The notes under the pieces were generated by a model. The model worked only from the letters and a program-made list of their open reading frames with translations. It did no database searches and was not told the DNA's origin. The position numbers and the translations under genes were made by a program. 64,000 nucleotides of DNA, from assembly GCA_022072145.1 (NCBI GenBank), contig JAJVIG010000023.1, positions 17,553 to 81,552 of the forward strand, in the 5' to 3' direction. Position 1 is the stretch's first letter. Each line of letters opens with the position of its first letter. The DNA comes from Pseudomonadales bacterium (lineage in GTDB: Bacteria; Pseudomonadota; Gammaproteobacteria; Pseudomonadales; UBA5518). Below are positions 22,312 to 33,333 of this stretch, one piece after another.

Positions 22312-22824
22312 TCAGGCGCCGCGGCGGACCTCGCGCTGCAGCAGCGGCGGGAGCGGATCGACGGTGGCGCTCTGGTACACCAGCGAGAACTCCTCGAGCC
22401 CCGCCAGCGCGTCGGTCGGGTCGCGGTCGGCGCGGATCTGGAAGCTGTCGAAGCCGCAGCGTTTCATCAGGAAGATCTGGTCGCGCTGCACGTCGCCGAT
22501 GGCGCGCAACTCGCCGGCAAAACCCCAGGTGTCGCGCAGTACGCGCGCGTAGGAGTAGCCGCGACCGTCGCTGAACACCGGAAAGTCGATCGCCACCAGC
22601 GCGATGTCCTCGAGCGCATCGACGATCGCCTCGGGATGCTCGCTGCTCGCGAGCCAGATGCCGACCGGCTGGTCGCGCGCCACCAGTTCGGCGCGCCGGG
22701 CGTTCCACAGGCACAGCGGCACCAGCAGCTTGCCGGGCGGCAGCGGCGCCGCGGTGTCGAACTCCGCGTCGAGCCGCACCCAGTCGTCGGCGACGATGTC
22801 GCCGTGCCTAATGAGAAGCGCCAT
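22312..22824 (-). CDS. DUF934 protein, CysI partner
   Basis: 170 residues matching DUF934: WVRLDAEF, PVGIWLASSEHPEAI, GRGYSYARVLRDTWGFAGELRAIG-type segment and DQIFLMKRCGFDSF. The family is usually encoded directly after a CysI-type sulfite/nitrite reductase, as here (17-nt overlap), and is thought to take part in sulfite reduction, perhaps in electron delivery. Its exact function is not established. Confidence 0.85.
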   Translation of the reverse strand: MALLIRHGDIVADDWVRLDAEFDTAAPLPPGKLLVPLCLWNARRAELVARDQPVGIWLASSEHPEAIVDALEDIALVAIDFPVFSDGRGYSYARVLRDTWGFAGELRAIGDVQRDQIFLMKRCGFDSFQIRADRDPTDALAGLEEFSLVYQSATVDPLPPLLQREVRRGA

Positions 22825-24472
22825 AGACTGCCTTCCTGAACGGCTCGATGCCGATCCTGCGATACGTTTCGAGGAAACTCTCGTCGCCGTGCCGTTCCGC
22901 GACGTAGAGATCGAGTATGCGTCCGATCACCTCCGGCATGTCCTCCTGCGCGAACGAGGGGCCGAGGATGGTGCCGAGCGCGGCGTCGGTGCCCTGGTTG
23001 CCGCCGAGCGAGATCTGGTAGAACTCCTCGCCCTTCTTGTCGACGCCGAGGATCCCGATCTGCGCGACGTGGTGGTGTCCGCAGGCGTTCATGCAGCCGG
23101 AGATGTTGAGGTCGATGTCACCGAGGTCGTGCAGGTAGTCCAGGTCATCGAAGCGGCGCTGGATCGCCTCGGCGACCGGAATCGACTTCGCGTTCGCGAG
23201 CGAGCACAGATCGCCGCCGGGGCAGCAGATGATATCGGTCAGCATGCCGATGTTCGGCGTGGCCAGGCCGGCAGCGCGCACGGCCTCCCACAGTTCGAAC
23301 AACCGCGGCTGTGGCACGTCGGCCAGCACCAGGTTCTGCTCGTGCGTCACCCGCACCTCGCCGAAGGAGTACGCGTCGGCGAGATCGGCGACCAGCTCGA
23401 GCTGGCGGTCGGTCACGTCGCCGGGGGCGATGCCGGTGCGCTTGAGCGACAGCGTCACGATCGCGTAGCCGGGGACGCGGTGCGCGCCCACGTTGCGCTG
23501 CAGCCAGCGGTCGAAGGCGCGCGAGGTGGCCCGCGCGGCGGCCAGCGCGCCGGCGCAGGCGGCCGCATCGATGTCTTCGTAGGGCGGGGCGGTGAAATAC
23601 GAACGCGCGCGTTCGATCTGCGCCGCGGTCAGCGGCGGCACCGTGCGGCGCGTGGTTTCCCATTCGCGCTCGACGCGGGCGCGGAACTCGTCTGCGCCGA
23701 GCGCCTTGACCAGGATCTTGATGCGCGACTTGAACAGGTGGTCGCGCCGGCCGAACTGGTTGTAGACGCGCAGGATCGCCTCGAGGTAGCCGAGCAGTTC
23801 GGGCGCCGGCAGGAACTCGCGGATGGTGGTGCCGATCATCGGCGTGCGTCCCAGCCCGCCGCCCACGATGACCTCGAAGCCGGTCGCGCCGCCGGCGTCG
23901 CGCACGATCACCAGCCCGATGTCGTGCACGCGCACCACCGCACGGTCGGCCACCGAGCCGCACACCGCGATCTTGAACTTGCGCGGCAGGTAGTTGAACT
24001 CCGGGTGGAAGGTCGACCACTGGCGGATCAGCTCGCAGTACGGGCGCGCGTCCTCGACCTCGTCGGGCGCGACCCCGGAGAACTGGTCGGCGGTGGTGTT
24101 GCGGATGCAGTTGCCGCTGGTCTGGATCGAGTGCATCTGCACGCTGGCCAGTTCGGCCAGGATGTCCGGCACTTCCTCCAGCCGGGGCCAGTTGAACTGC
24201 ACGTTCTGGCGGGTGGTGAAGTGCGCGTAGCCCTTGTCGAAGTGGCGCGCTATGTGCGCGAGCTGGCGCAGTTGCCGGCTGGCCAGCATGCCGTAGGGGA
24301 TCGCGATGCGCAGCATCGGCGCCAGCCGCTGCACGTAGAGCCCGTTGCGCAAGCGGAGCGCGCGGAATTCCGCCTCGCTCAGCTCGCCGCGCAGGAAGCG
24401 CTCGGTCTGTCCGCGGTACTGGCGGACGCGCTCGTCGAGCATGCGCTGGTCGTGTTCGTCGTATCGATACAT
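22808..24472 (-). CDS. cysI: Sirohaem sulfite/nitrite reductase (CysI-type)
   Basis: 554 residues, ferredoxin-nitrite/sulfite reductase fold with two half repeats. The sirohaem/4Fe-4S ligands are CCPGGDLCS (C-X5-C) and SGCMNACGHH (C-X3-C) near residues 420-470. The first ATG consistent with homologues is at 24472; the longer frame only adds a non-homologous leader. It should reduce sulfite to sulfide for cysteine synthesis. The DUF934 neighbour supports the sulfite role over nitrite. Confidence 0.9.
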   Translation of the reverse strand: MYRYDEHDQRMLDERVRQYRGQTERFLRGELSEAEFRALRLRNGLYVQRLAPMLRIAIPYGMLASRQLRQLAHIARHFDKGYAHFTTRQNVQFNWPRLEEVPDILAELASVQMHSIQTSGNCIRNTTADQFSGVAPDEVEDARPYCELIRQWSTFHPEFNYLPRKFKIAVCGSVADRAVVRVHDIGLVIVRDAGGATGFEVIVGGGLGRTPMIGTTIREFLPAPELLGYLEAILRVYNQFGRRDHLFKSRIKILVKALGADEFRARVEREWETTRRTVPPLTAAQIERARSYFTAPPYEDIDAAACAGALAAARATSRAFDRWLQRNVGAHRVPGYAIVTLSLKRTGIAPGDVTDRQLELVADLADAYSFGEVRVTHEQNLVLADVPQPRLFELWEAVRAAGLATPNIGMLTDIICCPGGDLCSLANAKSIPVAEAIQRRFDDLDYLHDLGDIDLNISGCMNACGHHHVAQIGILGVDKKGEEFYQISLGGNQGTDAALGTILGPSFAQEDMPEVIGRILDLYVAERHGDESFLETYRRIGIEPFRKAVYGASH

Positions 24473-24577
24473 CGTTGCGGTTCGGCCGGTGGCAGGGTCT
24501 GGGTGCCGTGCATTCCTCCTCGCCCGCAAGGGGCAAGGGCCGGAACGGCGGCGGGCACGTTAACAAAACGCTTACAG

Positions 24578-24606
24578 CTATAAAAGAACCGATTTTTTAT
24601 AACCAA
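24578..24606 (-). promoter_or_regulatory. Promoter of cysI-DUF934 in an AT-rich patch
   Basis: On the minus strand TTGGTT (24601-24606), a 17-bp spacer and TTATAG (24578-24583). The spacer is flanked by an imperfect inverted repeat (ATAAAA and TTTTAT), the style of LysR-type sites such as CysB. The AT-richness is striking against the GC-rich background. Confidence 0.5.
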
Positions 24607-24634
24607 ATAATGATCCGCGATATTGTGGACACGC

Positions 24635-27600
24635 TCAGGGTGCCGGCAGCTCCATGGCCGCCACGGACGCCCCGGCGAGGTTCGGCCGCAACCAGCGCTC
24701 CATCTCGCGTGCCTCGACGCCCTTGCGCGCCGCCAGATCCCCGAGCTGGTCCAACCCGATGCGCCCGACCGCGAAATAACGCGCCTCGGGATGCGCGAAG
24801 TACCAACCGGCGACCGAAGCCGCCGGATGCATCGCGAAGCTCTCGGTCAGCCGGATCCCGGTCGCGCGCTCGGCATCGAGCAGACGGAACAGCGTGCGTT
24901 TCTCGGTGTGGTCGGGGCAGGCCGGATAGCCCGGCGCGGGACGGATGCCGCGGTAGCGCTCGCGGATCAGTTCGTCGTTGCCGAGCGCTTCGTCGGCGGC
25001 GTAGCCCCACAGCACGCGGCGCACCTCGCGGTGCAGGTGCTCGGCCAGCGATTCGGCGAGCCGGTCCGCCAGTGCCTTGACCAGGATCGCCGAGTAGTCG
25101 TCGTGCTCGCGGCGGAAGCGTTCGGCGAGTTCATCGGCGCCGAAGCCCGCGCTGACCGCGAAGCCGCCGATCCAGTCGGGCGGGCCGCCGGCCGGCGCGA
25201 TGAAGTCCGCGAGGCTGCGGTTGGGTTTGCCGTCGGCGTGTGCCTGCTGCTGGCGCAGGAAGTGCAGCGCGGCGATGCGCTCGCTGCGTGACTCGTCGGC
25301 GAACAGCGCCACGTCGTCGCTGCCCGCGCGTGCGGCCGGCCAGAAGCCGACCACGGCGCGCGCCACCAGCAGCCGCTCGTCGATGATGCGCCGCAGCATC
25401 GCCTGCGCGTCGTCGAACAGCGTGCGTGCGGCGCTGCCGATGCGCGGGTCGTCGAGGATCGCCGGGTACTTGCCGGACAGGTCCCACGCAATGAAGAACG
25501 GCGTCCAGTCGATCGTCTCCAGCAGCCCCTGCAGCGCGACGTCGCCGAATACGCGCGTGCCGGTGAACGACGGTCGCGGTGGAGCATACGCGTCCCAGTC
25601 GAAGCGTGGCGCGTTCGCCACCGCCTCCGCGAACGGCAGCAGCGGCTTGCGCTCGCCCGCGGCGGCGCTGCGCTCGCGGATCGTCGCGTACTCGGCGCGC
25701 CGCTGCGCCACGAAGTCCGCACCCTGTTCGGGGCTCATCAGCTGCGAGACCACCGTCACGCCGCGCGAGGCGTCGGGCACGTAGATGGTGGGGCCGGCAC
25801 GGTAGGCCGGCTCGATCCTCACCGCCGTGTGCGCCTTCGAGGTCGTGGCGCCTCCGATCAGCAGCGGGATGTCGAATTCGAGGCGCTGCATCTCGGAGGC
25901 CACGTGCACCATCTCGTCGAGCGAGGGCGTGATCAGCCCGCTCAGGCCGATCACGTCGACCGCGTGCTCGCGCGCGCTGGCGAGGATGCGTTCGCAGGAA
26001 ACCATCACGCCGAGGTCGATCACCTCGAAGTTGTTGCACTGCATCACGACGCCGACGATGTTCTTGCCGATGTCGTGCACATCGCCCTTGACGGTGGCGA
26101 GCAGCACCTTGCCGTTGCTGCGTCGCTCGCCGTCGGCGCGGTCCATGTACGGCAGCAGGCAGGCCACGGCCTGCTTCATGACGCGTGCGCTCTTGACCAC
26201 CTGCGGCAGGAACATGCGGCCCTCGCCGAACAGGTCGCCGACCACGTTCATGCCGGCCATCAGCGGCCCCTCGATCACGTCGAGCGGGCGTGCCGCCTGC
26301 AGGCGGGCTTCCTCGGTGTCCTGTTCGATCCAGGTCGAGACGCCCTTGACCAGCGCGTGCTCGAGCCGCTTCACGACCGGCCACGACCGCCACTCCAGAT
26401 CCTCGACTGCCTGCTGGACGCCGGCGCCGGCGTACTGGCCGGCGATCTCGAGCAGCCGCTCGGTGGCGTCGGCGCGGCGGTTCAGCACCACGTCCTCGAC
26501 GCGTTCGCGCAGTTCCGGCGCGATCTCGTCGTAGATCGCGAGCTGGCCGGCGTTGACGATTCCCATCCCGAGGCCGGCGCGGATCGCGTGGAACAGGAAC
26601 ACGGCGTGGATCGCCTCGCGCACGCGGTCGTTGCCGCGGAACGAGAACGAGACGTTGCTGATCCCGCCCGAGACCAGCGCGCCGGGCAGCTGGTCGCGGA
26701 TGTGGCGGCAGCAGGCGATGAAGTCGACCGCGTAGTTGGCGTGCTCCTCGATGCCGGTGGCGATCGCGAACACGTTGGGGTCGAAGATGATGTCCTCGGG
26801 CGCGAAGCCCACTTCGTCGACCAGGATGCGGTAGGAGCGGGTGCAGATCGCGATCTTGCGCTCCAGCGTATCGGCCTGGCCCTGTTCGTCGAAGGCCATC
26901 ACCACCACCGCGGCGCCGAAGCGCAGCGCGAGCCGTGCCTGCGCGACGAAGGGCTCGACGCCTTCCTTCAGGCTGATCGAGTTCACCACCGGGCGGCCCT
27001 GTACCACCCTCAAGCCGGCCTCGATGACCTCCCATTTCGAGGAGTCGATCATCACCGGCACCCGGCAGATGTCGGGCTCGGCGGCGACCAGTTCGAGGAA
27101 ACGCACCATCGCGGCGCGCGAGTCGAGCATCGCTTCGTCCATGTTGACGTCGATGATCTGCGCGCCCGCCTCGACCTGCTGGCGCGCGACCTCGAGCGCG
27201 GCACTGAAGTCACCCTCGCGGACCAGCCGCGCGAAGCGCGCCGAGCCGGTCACGTTGGTGCGTTCGCCGACGTTCACGAACAGCGATCCGGCGGTGATCG
27301 TCAGCGGTTCCAGGCCGGCGAGCCGCAGTGCGTGCGGTCGCGGCGGGATCGCGCGCGGCGCCAGCGCGGCCACGCGTTCGGCGATCGCGCGGATGTGCGC
27401 GGGCGTGGTGCCACAGCAGCCGCCGACGATGTTGACCATCCCGCGCCCGGCGAACTCGCCGATGATGCGGGCCATGGTTGCCGGGTCCTGGTTGTAGTTG
27501 CCGAACTCGTCCGGCAGTCCGGCGTTCGGGTGCACGCTGAGCGCGGTGTCGGCGATCTTCGCCAGCGCCAGCACGTGCGGGCGCAGCTGCTCGGCGCCGA

Positions 27601-28345
27601 GCGCGCAGTTCAGCCCGACCGCGAGCGGCCGTGCGTGCGCCACCGAGAACCAGAAGGCCTCGGCGGTCTGCCCCGACAGCGTGCGGCCGCTGGCGTCGGT
27701 GATCGTCCCCGAGATCATCACCGGCCAGCGCCGGCCGTGCGCGTCGAAGAACTCCTCGCAGGCGAAGATCGCGGCCTTGGCGTTGAGGGTGTCGAAGACG
27801 GTCTCGATGAGCAGGATGTCGGCGCCACCGGCGACCAGGCCCTCGATGGCGACGCGGTAGTCGGCGGCGAGTTCCTCGAAGCGCACGTTGCGGAACCCCG
27901 GATCCTCGACGTCCGGCGACAGGGAGGCGGTGCGGCTGGTCGGGCCCAGCACGCCGGCGACGAAGCGCGGGCGGTCCGGATCGCGCGCGGTGAATTCGTC
28001 CGCCGCCCGGCGTGCCAGGCGCGCACCGGTTTCGTTGAGTTCACGCACCAGCGCGCCGAGGCCGTAATCGGCCTGCGAGATCGCGGTCGAATTGAAGGTA
28101 TTGGTCTCGATGATGTCGGCGCCGGCCTCGAGGTACGCGCGATGGATGGCGGCGATGATGTCGGGGCGGGTCAGTGACAGCAGGTCGTTGTTGCCGCGCA
28201 AGGGCAGCGCGTGCGCGGCGAAACGCTCGCCGCGGAAATCCTCCTCCTCGAGCCGGTGCGCCTGGATCATCGTGCCCATCGCTCCGTCGAGCACGAGGAT
28301 GCGCTGGTCGAGTGCGGCGCGAAGCGTCTGGCTGGAATCGGTCAT
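24635..28345 (-). CDS. metH: Cobalamin-dependent methionine synthase
   Basis: 1236 residues with all four MetH modules. These are the homocysteine-binding barrel (about 1-330, zinc Cys in GLNCALG and GGCCGTTP), the methyl-THF pterin barrel (about 350-620), the B12 cap and Rossmann domain with His757 in DVHDIGKN (E. coli His759), and the C-terminal AdoMet reactivation domain ([15 protein letters not shown]). It starts at ATG 28345 ([12 protein letters not shown]); the extra upstream frame is not conserved. I see no B12-riboswitch core in the 172-bp gap to nfuA. It is a single, uninterrupted gene. Confidence 0.97.
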   Translation of the reverse strand: MTDSSQTLRAALDQRILVLDGAMGTMIQAHRLEEEDFRGERFAAHALPLRGNNDLLSLTRPDIIAAIHRAYLEAGADIIETNTFNSTAISQADYGLGALVRELNETGARLARRAADEFTARDPDRPRFVAGVLGPTSRTASLSPDVEDPGFRNVRFEELAADYRVAIEGLVAGGADILLIETVFDTLNAKAAIFACEEFFDAHGRRWPVMISGTITDASGRTLSGQTAEAFWFSVAHARPLAVGLNCALGAEQLRPHVLALAKIADTALSVHPNAGLPDEFGNYNQDPATMARIIGEFAGRGMVNIVGGCCGTTPAHIRAIAERVAALAPRAIPPRPHALRLAGLEPLTITAGSLFVNVGERTNVTGSARFARLVREGDFSAALEVARQQVEAGAQIIDVNMDEAMLDSRAAMVRFLELVAAEPDICRVPVMIDSSKWEVIEAGLRVVQGRPVVNSISLKEGVEPFVAQARLALRFGAAVVVMAFDEQGQADTLERKIAICTRSYRILVDEVGFAPEDIIFDPNVFAIATGIEEHANYAVDFIACCRHIRDQLPGALVSGGISNVSFSFRGNDRVREAIHAVFLFHAIRAGLGMGIVNAGQLAIYDEIAPELRERVEDVVLNRRADATERLLEIAGQYAGAGVQQAVEDLEWRSWPVVKRLEHALVKGVSTWIEQDTEEARLQAARPLDVIEGPLMAGMNVVGDLFGEGRMFLPQVVKSARVMKQAVACLLPYMDRADGERRSNGKVLLATVKGDVHDIGKNIVGVVMQCNNFEVIDLGVMVSCERILASAREHAVDVIGLSGLITPSLDEMVHVASEMQRLEFDIPLLIGGATTSKAHTAVRIEPAYRAGPTIYVPDASRGVTVVSQLMSPEQGADFVAQRRAEYATIRERSAAAGERKPLLPFAEAVANAPRFDWDAYAPPRPSFTGTRVFGDVALQGLLETIDWTPFFIAWDLSGKYPAILDDPRIGSAARTLFDDAQAMLRRIIDERLLVARAVVGFWPAARAGSDDVALFADESRSERIAALHFLRQQQAHADGKPNRSLADFIAPAGGPPDWIGGFAVSAGFGADELAERFRREHDDYSAILVKALADRLAESLAEHLHREVRRVLWGYAADEALGNDELIRERYRGIRPAPGYPACPDHTEKRTLFRLLDAERATGIRLTESFAMHPAASVAGWYFAHPEARYFAVGRIGLDQLGDLAARKGVEAREMERWLRPNLAGASVAAMELPAP

Positions 28346-28517
28346 CGGTGGCGCGTTCCGGACGGGTGGCGGGGGCCGGGCGGCTTCAAACCCCGCATGG
28401 TAACAAAGCCGCCCCGGCGCGGAGCGGGGAAGCGGCAATCCTCACGTTGAGTATCGCAAATACCCGAGCAAATTAGTAATATATTGCGTGTCGCTTTTGC
28501 GCGGGGACGGTAGGCAG

Positions 28518-29099
28518 ATGCTCACGATCACGGAATCGGCCCAGGAATACCTCGTCGGCCTGCTGTCGAAGCAGGATCCGGAGGTGCGCGGTGTGCGCGT
28601 GTTCATCAACGACCCCGGCACCCCGCGTGCCGAGACCTGCATCGCGTATTGCCGCGATGCGGACATCAAGACCGACGACGAGCACCGGCGGTTCAACGGC
28701 TTCGAGGCCTGGTTCGACGCGCGCAGCGTGCCGTTCCTCGAGGACGCGCTGGTCGATTACGCGGCCGACCGCATGGGCGGGCAGCTCACGATCAAGGCGC
28801 CCAACGCCAAGTTGCCGCAGGTGAGCGCCGACAGTCCGCTCGAGGACCGCATCAACTACATCCTGTACAACGAGGTCAACCCGCAGCTCGCCGCGCACGG
28901 CGGCGAGGTCCGGCTGGCCGAACTGCTCGAGGGCAACATCGCGGTGCTGCAGTTCGGCGGCAGCTGCCAGGGCTGCGGGATGATCGACGCCACGTTGAAG
29001 CACGGCGTCGAGAGCACCCTGCTCGAGAAGCTGCCCGAGCTGAAGGAAGTGCGCGACATCACCGACCACTCGATCCGCACCAACGCCTACTACACCTGA
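28518..29099 (+). CDS. nfuA: Fe-S carrier protein NfuA
   Basis: 193 residues. A degenerate A-type N-terminal domain (about 1-95, lacking the scaffold Cys set) is joined to a C-terminal Nfu domain with CQGCGMID (C-X2-C), the 4Fe-4S site used in dimeric NfuA. It delivers clusters to apoproteins, especially under stress. The start ATG 28518 gives [12 protein letters not shown] as in homologues. It is divergent from metH. The upstream TTAGTAATATATTG patch (28473-28486) is likely promoter sequence, but I could not fit a clean -35. Confidence 0.93.
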   Translation: MLTITESAQEYLVGLLSKQDPEVRGVRVFINDPGTPRAETCIAYCRDADIKTDDEHRRFNGFEAWFDARSVPFLEDALVDYAADRMGGQLTIKAPNAKLPQVSADSPLEDRINYILYNEVNPQLAAHGGEVRLAELLEGNIAVLQFGGSCQGCGMIDATLKHGVESTLLEKLPELKEVRDITDHSIRTNAYYT

Positions 29100-29118
29100 T
29101 TCCCCCGGGGCGGCGGTG

Positions 29119-29140
29119 CGCGCCGGGCGACCCCGGCGCG
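29119..29140 (+). terminator. Hairpin after nfuA
   Basis: A perfect 9-bp stem, CGCGCCGGG (29119-29127) with CCCGGCGCG (29132-29140), and a 4-nt loop, 20 nt after the nfuA stop. There is no T-tract. It separates nfuA from the FNR-type promoter of the next operon. Confidence 0.55.
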
Positions 29141-29149
29141 GCCGCCGGC

Positions 29150-29190
29150 ATGATCAGGATCAATGACAGCGATGCCGCATCACGTAGATT
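29150..29190 (+). promoter_or_regulatory. FNR/Anr-type box with -10, class II promoter of the cytochrome operon
   Basis: ATGAT-CAGG-ATCAA (29150-29163) matches 9 of 10 defined positions of the FNR consensus TTGAT-N4-ATCAA. TAGATT (29185-29190) is a -10 whose centre is 31 bp from the box centre. That places the box near -41, the position for FNR-dependent activation. The first gene starts 43 nt further on. This predicts induction when oxygen is low. Confidence 0.65.
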
Positions 29191-29233
29191 GAAGCCCGGG
29201 ACGGCCGTCGGCCGTCCAGACGGGGAGTTCGTG

Positions 29234-30139
29234 ATGAAAACGCGTACCGGAATCTCGATGGGTTCGTGGCTGGGCGTCGCGGCGCTGGCCGTGGTCGCTG
29301 CCGTGCTCGCGCCGCCGGCGCAGGCACTCGACTGGGTCGGCGCACCGGTCGCCGAGGTGCAACTGTTCTATCCGGGCCAGTTCTCGTGGGAGAAATCCCT
29401 GATGGCAGCATCGCATCGCGGGGCCGCGAAGATGCGCAGCGGCGCACCCTGTGGCGGCTGCCATCGCAACGACGCGGCGAGGCTCGGGCAGCGTGCGGCG
29501 CAGCGCGACGGGTACCGCGAGCGCAGCGCCGTCACGGTGCAGGTGCGCGCGCTGCTCGCCGGCGACCGGCTGCATCTGCAGATCTCGGGCCCGCTGCTGC
29601 ACGGCAAGGCCCCGGCGGTGTCGTTGCTGCTCGGGGATGCGACGTTGAAGGCCACCGCGCAGGCCGGCTGCTGGGCCTCGTGCCACGACGATGCGCCCGG
29701 CATGGCGAGCGACGCCGGCGCCGGACTCGGCAAGTACCTCAACGCCTCGCGCAGCAAGCTCACGCCGGGCGGCGGCGGGACCAGCGTGCGCCCGCCGGCC
29801 GAACTCGCGCAGGCACTGGCGCGCGGGGAGTTCCTCGAACTGCTGGAGGTCGCGCCGACGGGGCAGGGCGCGCGTGGCTACGTGCTCGCCTCGCTGCTGC
29901 GCCAGCCGCTGGCCGACGGCGCCGTGATGCGCAGCGAGGGCGAGCGCTGGATCGCCGAGCTGAGCCGCCCGCTGGCCTCCGCTGGCGAGGGCCAGATCGC
30001 CCTGGCCGCCGGCAAGGTGTATCACCTCGGCATCGCGCTGCACGATACGGGCGGCAGCGGACGCCAGCACCTGGTCAGCTTCGCGAAATCGCTGGCGATC
30101 GGCGGCGGCAAGGCGGATATCGTCGCGCCGGGCGCCTAG
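29234..30139 (+). CDS. Periplasmic haem protein with ethylbenzene-dehydrogenase-like (EB_dh) domain
   Basis: 301 residues with a Sec signal peptide (about 1-31, cleavage after PPAQA). One canonical CXXCH (CGGCH, about residue 74) and one unusual CX3CH (CWASCH, about 149) are present. The rest resembles the beta-sandwich EB_dh/cytochrome c-552 haem domain found in gamma subunits of type II DMSO-reductase-family enzymes; this assignment is from pattern memory. It likely shuttles electrons in the periplasm to or from the decahaem protein encoded 53 nt downstream. The ribosome site GGGGAG lies ahead of ATG 29234. No catalytic molybdenum subunit is nearby. Confidence 0.65.
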   Translation: MKTRTGISMGSWLGVAALAVVAAVLAPPAQALDWVGAPVAEVQLFYPGQFSWEKSLMAASHRGAAKMRSGAPCGGCHRNDAARLGQRAAQRDGYRERSAVTVQVRALLAGDRLHLQISGPLLHGKAPAVSLLLGDATLKATAQAGCWASCHDDAPGMASDAGAGLGKYLNASRSKLTPGGGGTSVRPPAELAQALARGEFLELLEVAPTGQGARGYVLASLLRQPLADGAVMRSEGERWIAELSRPLASAGEGQIALAAGKVYHLGIALHDTGGSGRQHLVSFAKSLAIGGGKADIVAPGA

Positions 30140-30192
30140 CGCGTGGCCACTCGCGACACGTCGATGCACCACCCGGGCACAGGGAGTCGTCC

Positions 30193-31113
30193 ATGAAGCA
30201 TTCCACCGCCGCGATCCTGGCGTTCGCGCTGTCGCTGACGGGGTTGGCACCGCCGGCGTGTGCCGATGCGGTGCATGAGGAACTGCCGGCCTCCACCACC
30301 TACGGCGACGGTACCGCCAGTTGCACCACCTGCCACGACGATGTGCATGCCGGCGCCGCGCTGCGGGGTGCCCACGGCATGGCGGGCGACGCGCGTTCGC
30401 CGGCGGCGGGTCGCGGCTGCGAGTCGTGTCACGGGCCGGGAGCCGAGCACGCCGCTGACGAACACGCATTCCGCGTCGCGCAGACGTTCGGCAGCCGTGA
30501 GCCGGAGACCGCCGCGGCCCGTGTCGAGGCCTGCACCGCGTGTCATGCGAGCGGCGCCCAGCGGCATTTCCAGGCGAGCGAGCACCAGCTCGCGGACGTG
30601 GCGTGCAACGACTGCCACCGCGTGCACGAGCCGCGCGACCGCATGCTCGATCGCAGCGCGCAGGCGGAGGCCTGCGTCGGCTGCCACCGCGAACTGCGCT
30701 CGGGGATGAACAAGTACTCGCGCCACCCGATGCGCGAGGGCAAGGTCGCGTGTACCGATTGCCACGCGCCGCACGGTGGCCGGGGGCCGCAGATGCTGGT
30801 CGAGGCCACGGTCAACGAAACCTGCTATCGCTGCCACGCGGAGAAGCGCGGGCCGTTCCTGTTCGAGCACGAACCGGTGCAGGACGACTGCGGCCAGTGC
30901 CACGATCCACACGGCTCGGTCAACGACTCGCTGCTCGTTGCGCGCTCGCCGTTCCTGTGCCAGCAGTGCCACAACGATACGCGGCATCCGGGAACCGTCT
31001 ATGCGAATCCGAACTTCGCCGCCAACAATCGCGTGGTCGGCAAGGCCTGCCAGAACTGCCACACCGCCGTGCACGGCAGCAATCACCCGGCCGGACAGAC
31101 GTTCCGTCGCTGA
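30193..31113 (+). CDS. Decahaem c-type cytochrome, MtrA/DmsE/PioA family
   Basis: 306 residues with a signal peptide (about 1-25, cleavage after PPACA). Ten CXXCH motifs: CTTCH, CESCH, CTACH, CNDCH, CVGCH, CTDCH, CYRCH, CGQCH, CQQCH and CQNCH. Length and haem number match the MtrA/DmsE family, a haem wire that inserts into an MtrB-type barrel to carry electrons across the outer membrane. The barrel gene follows after 19 nt. AGGGAG lies 6 nt before the ATG. Confidence 0.93.
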   Translation: MKHSTAAILAFALSLTGLAPPACADAVHEELPASTTYGDGTASCTTCHDDVHAGAALRGAHGMAGDARSPAAGRGCESCHGPGAEHAADEHAFRVAQTFGSREPETAAARVEACTACHASGAQRHFQASEHQLADVACNDCHRVHEPRDRMLDRSAQAEACVGCHRELRSGMNKYSRHPMREGKVACTDCHAPHGGRGPQMLVEATVNETCYRCHAEKRGPFLFEHEPVQDDCGQCHDPHGSVNDSLLVARSPFLCQQCHNDTRHPGTVYANPNFAANNRVVGKACQNCHTAVHGSNHPAGQTFRR

Positions 31114-31132
31114 CACCAGGGGGGGGCACGCC

Positions 31133-33313
31133 ATGAAACGCGAACGCCAGAGATTGTGCCGGGGGGTAGTGGTGCCGGCACTCATCGCGTTGCTGCCGGT
31201 GGCGCACGCGGCCGACGAGTACGGCTTCGAGGACGGGACGGCCGCACCTCCTGCCGACTACACGAACCACGTCGAGATCGGCATCGGGTTCACCGACGAC
31301 GGCGACGGCAAGTTCGGCGAGTACGGCAGCGGTCTGAACGGCGCGCTGCAGAGCGACGGACCGTTCGGCTTCGGCAGCCTCCGCTGGGGCGCCAGCGATC
31401 CGGCGAGCGCGCAGTACTGGCGCATCGACGCCGATACGCAGCAGGGGCGACTGCTCGATGCGGCGTGGGGCGTGCAGGGAGATTTCGCGCTCGGGATCCG
31501 CGGTGACCGCGTGGAGAAGATCGAGTACGGCGACGCGCGCCACCCGTACCCCGCGAGCGGCGCGACGCTGTCGCTGCCGGCGGGGTTCGTGCCCGGAACG
31601 AGCATCCGCGACGAGGCCTGGTACGCGGGCCACAACATCGCGAGTACCCGTGAAGTGCTCGGTGTCGACGGCGTCAAGCACCTCGGCGAGCACTGGACGC
31701 TGCGGCTGGATTTCGAGTCGCAGAGCAAGGAAGGCGAGGACACGCTGGGCGGCAACCAGGGTTTCTACGGTGTGGTGCTGCTGCCGGAGACACTCGATCA
31801 CCGCACCGATCTGGCGACTGTCCGGCTCGACTACGCCGACGAGCGGCTGCACAGCACCTTCGAGTTGCACCTGTCCGAGTTCGACAACGGTGCCCGGCGC
31901 CTCGCCTACCGCAACGCGCAGTACGCCGGGTCGCTGCCGGCGCGCCCGCTGGGGCTGGCAGAGTTCGATACCGGGCCGGACAACGAACTGCTGCGCCTGA
32001 GCACGGACGGCGGGTATCTGCTCGACGGGGGCACGCGTCTGGCGTGGTTCGTCGACTGGAGCCGTGGCGAACAGGACGAGCAGCTGCTGCCGCTGCACAT
32101 CGACCCCGTCTATCACCCGACGGTGAATCCCGACAGCCCGGTCGACTCGCTCGACGGCGAGGTCGAGCGGCGCTCGCTGCGGCTCTCGCTGGCCGGACGT
32201 CCGTTTGCGCGCTTCGATTACCGCCTCGAGATCGATTACCGCGATCGGGAATCCGGACATGATCCCTACGCGCTGCCCATGCTGAGCTACACCGGCACCG
32301 CCTCCGGCGGGTATTCGAGCCACGTCTACGAGCGCGAGACGCGCGGTCTTTCGCTCGAGGGCGGTTATCGCTTCCCGAATCGCGCGCGTCTGCGCGGCGG
32401 CTACGAGCGCGAGGCGGTCGATCGCGGCAGCGAGGCATTCGATCCGCTGGGGCATCTCGAATCGTACACCGACGCGACCGACGACGATCGCTACTGGCTG
32501 GAGCTGAAGCTGCCGCGCTTCGGCGCACTGTCGCTCGCGCTGCGTGCCGAGTACCTGCTCACCGATCCGTCGCTCAGCGACGAGACGCTGGAGTTCATCG
32601 CGCCGGGCGGCGGCCAGCGGCGCGCCACGCCGTTCTTCCTGCTCGAACGCAGCCGGGACGTCTACGCGCTCGACCTCGACTACGAGCTGGGGCACGCGAC
32701 CGCGCTGTACGGTTCCTTCGAGGTGGTGCGCGAGGACTTCGACAACGAGACCTACGGGCTGCACAGCCGCGACGCGCGCGTCGCCGACCTCGGTGTGAGC
32801 TGGTCGCCGGCGAGCACGCTGTCGGTGTCGGCGTACCTCGGGCGCGAGGAGTACGAGATCCGCCAGACCGGCCGCCAGATGGGCGGCACCAGCGTGCCGT
32901 ACTCCGAATGGCTGCTGGTCAGCGACGACGATGCGCGCAGCCTGGGCGTCAACCTCGAATGGGAGGCGATCGAGGGGCGGCTCGACCTCGAGGCCGAGTT
33001 CGCGTTGCTCGACACGCAGTCGGGCTACGCGTCGAGCGAGATCCGCAATGCCGGCATCGCGCTGCTGACCGGCCCCACGCCGGACGTGGACGACGAGTTG
33101 CTGCGCCTGCGCCTCGGCGGCACCTGGAGGCTCAGCGAGCGGCTCGACATCAGCGGCCGCTACCTGTGGGAGCGGCGCGACGCCCGGGACTGGGCGTGGG
33201 ATACGCTGCTGAGCCCGGCCGCGGCCACCACGGCTTCGTCGCTCGGCTTCGCGTGGGCGCGCCCGGACTACGATGCGCAGGTGCTGATGATGGCGCTGCG
33301 CTACCGGTTCTGA
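31133..33313 (+). CDS. MtrB/PioB-family decahaem-associated outer-membrane beta-barrel
   Basis: 726 residues with a signal peptide (about 1-26, cleavage after AHA). The mature protein has repeated alternating beta-strand patterns and ends in ALRYRF, a C-terminal aromatic typical of barrels inserted by BamA. Family and position after an MtrA homologue identify it as the porin sheath of a porin-cytochrome conduit. The mature part has no Cys, so the N-terminal CXXC of Shewanella MtrB is absent. No MtrC-like surface cytochrome follows; the next gene is fhs. Confidence 0.88.
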   Translation: MKRERQRLCRGVVVPALIALLPVAHAADEYGFEDGTAAPPADYTNHVEIGIGFTDDGDGKFGEYGSGLNGALQSDGPFGFGSLRWGASDPASAQYWRIDADTQQGRLLDAAWGVQGDFALGIRGDRVEKIEYGDARHPYPASGATLSLPAGFVPGTSIRDEAWYAGHNIASTREVLGVDGVKHLGEHWTLRLDFESQSKEGEDTLGGNQGFYGVVLLPETLDHRTDLATVRLDYADERLHSTFELHLSEFDNGARRLAYRNAQYAGSLPARPLGLAEFDTGPDNELLRLSTDGGYLLDGGTRLAWFVDWSRGEQDEQLLPLHIDPVYHPTVNPDSPVDSLDGEVERRSLRLSLAGRPFARFDYRLEIDYRDRESGHDPYALPMLSYTGTASGGYSSHVYERETRGLSLEGGYRFPNRARLRGGYEREAVDRGSEAFDPLGHLESYTDATDDDRYWLELKLPRFGALSLALRAEYLLTDPSLSDETLEFIAPGGGQRRATPFFLLERSRDVYALDLDYELGHATALYGSFEVVREDFDNETYGLHSRDARVADLGVSWSPASTLSVSAYLGREEYEIRQTGRQMGGTSVPYSEWLLVSDDDARSLGVNLEWEAIEGRLDLEAEFALLDTQSGYASSEIRNAGIALLTGPTPDVDDELLRLRLGGTWRLSERLDISGRYLWERRDARDWAWDTLLSPAAATTASSLGFAWARPDYDAQVLMMALRYRF

Positions 33314-33333
33314 ACGACGGGAGGCGCTGCACG

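Noticed and set aside
28346..28517. Cobalamin riboswitch before metH
   Set aside because: The metH-nfuA gap is only 172 bp, shared by divergent genes, and I see no B12-box core.
32908..33333. Upstream extension of the fhs frame
   Set aside because: It only overlaps the MtrB-like gene in another frame; the family N-terminus begins at ATG 33334 with a clear ribosome site.
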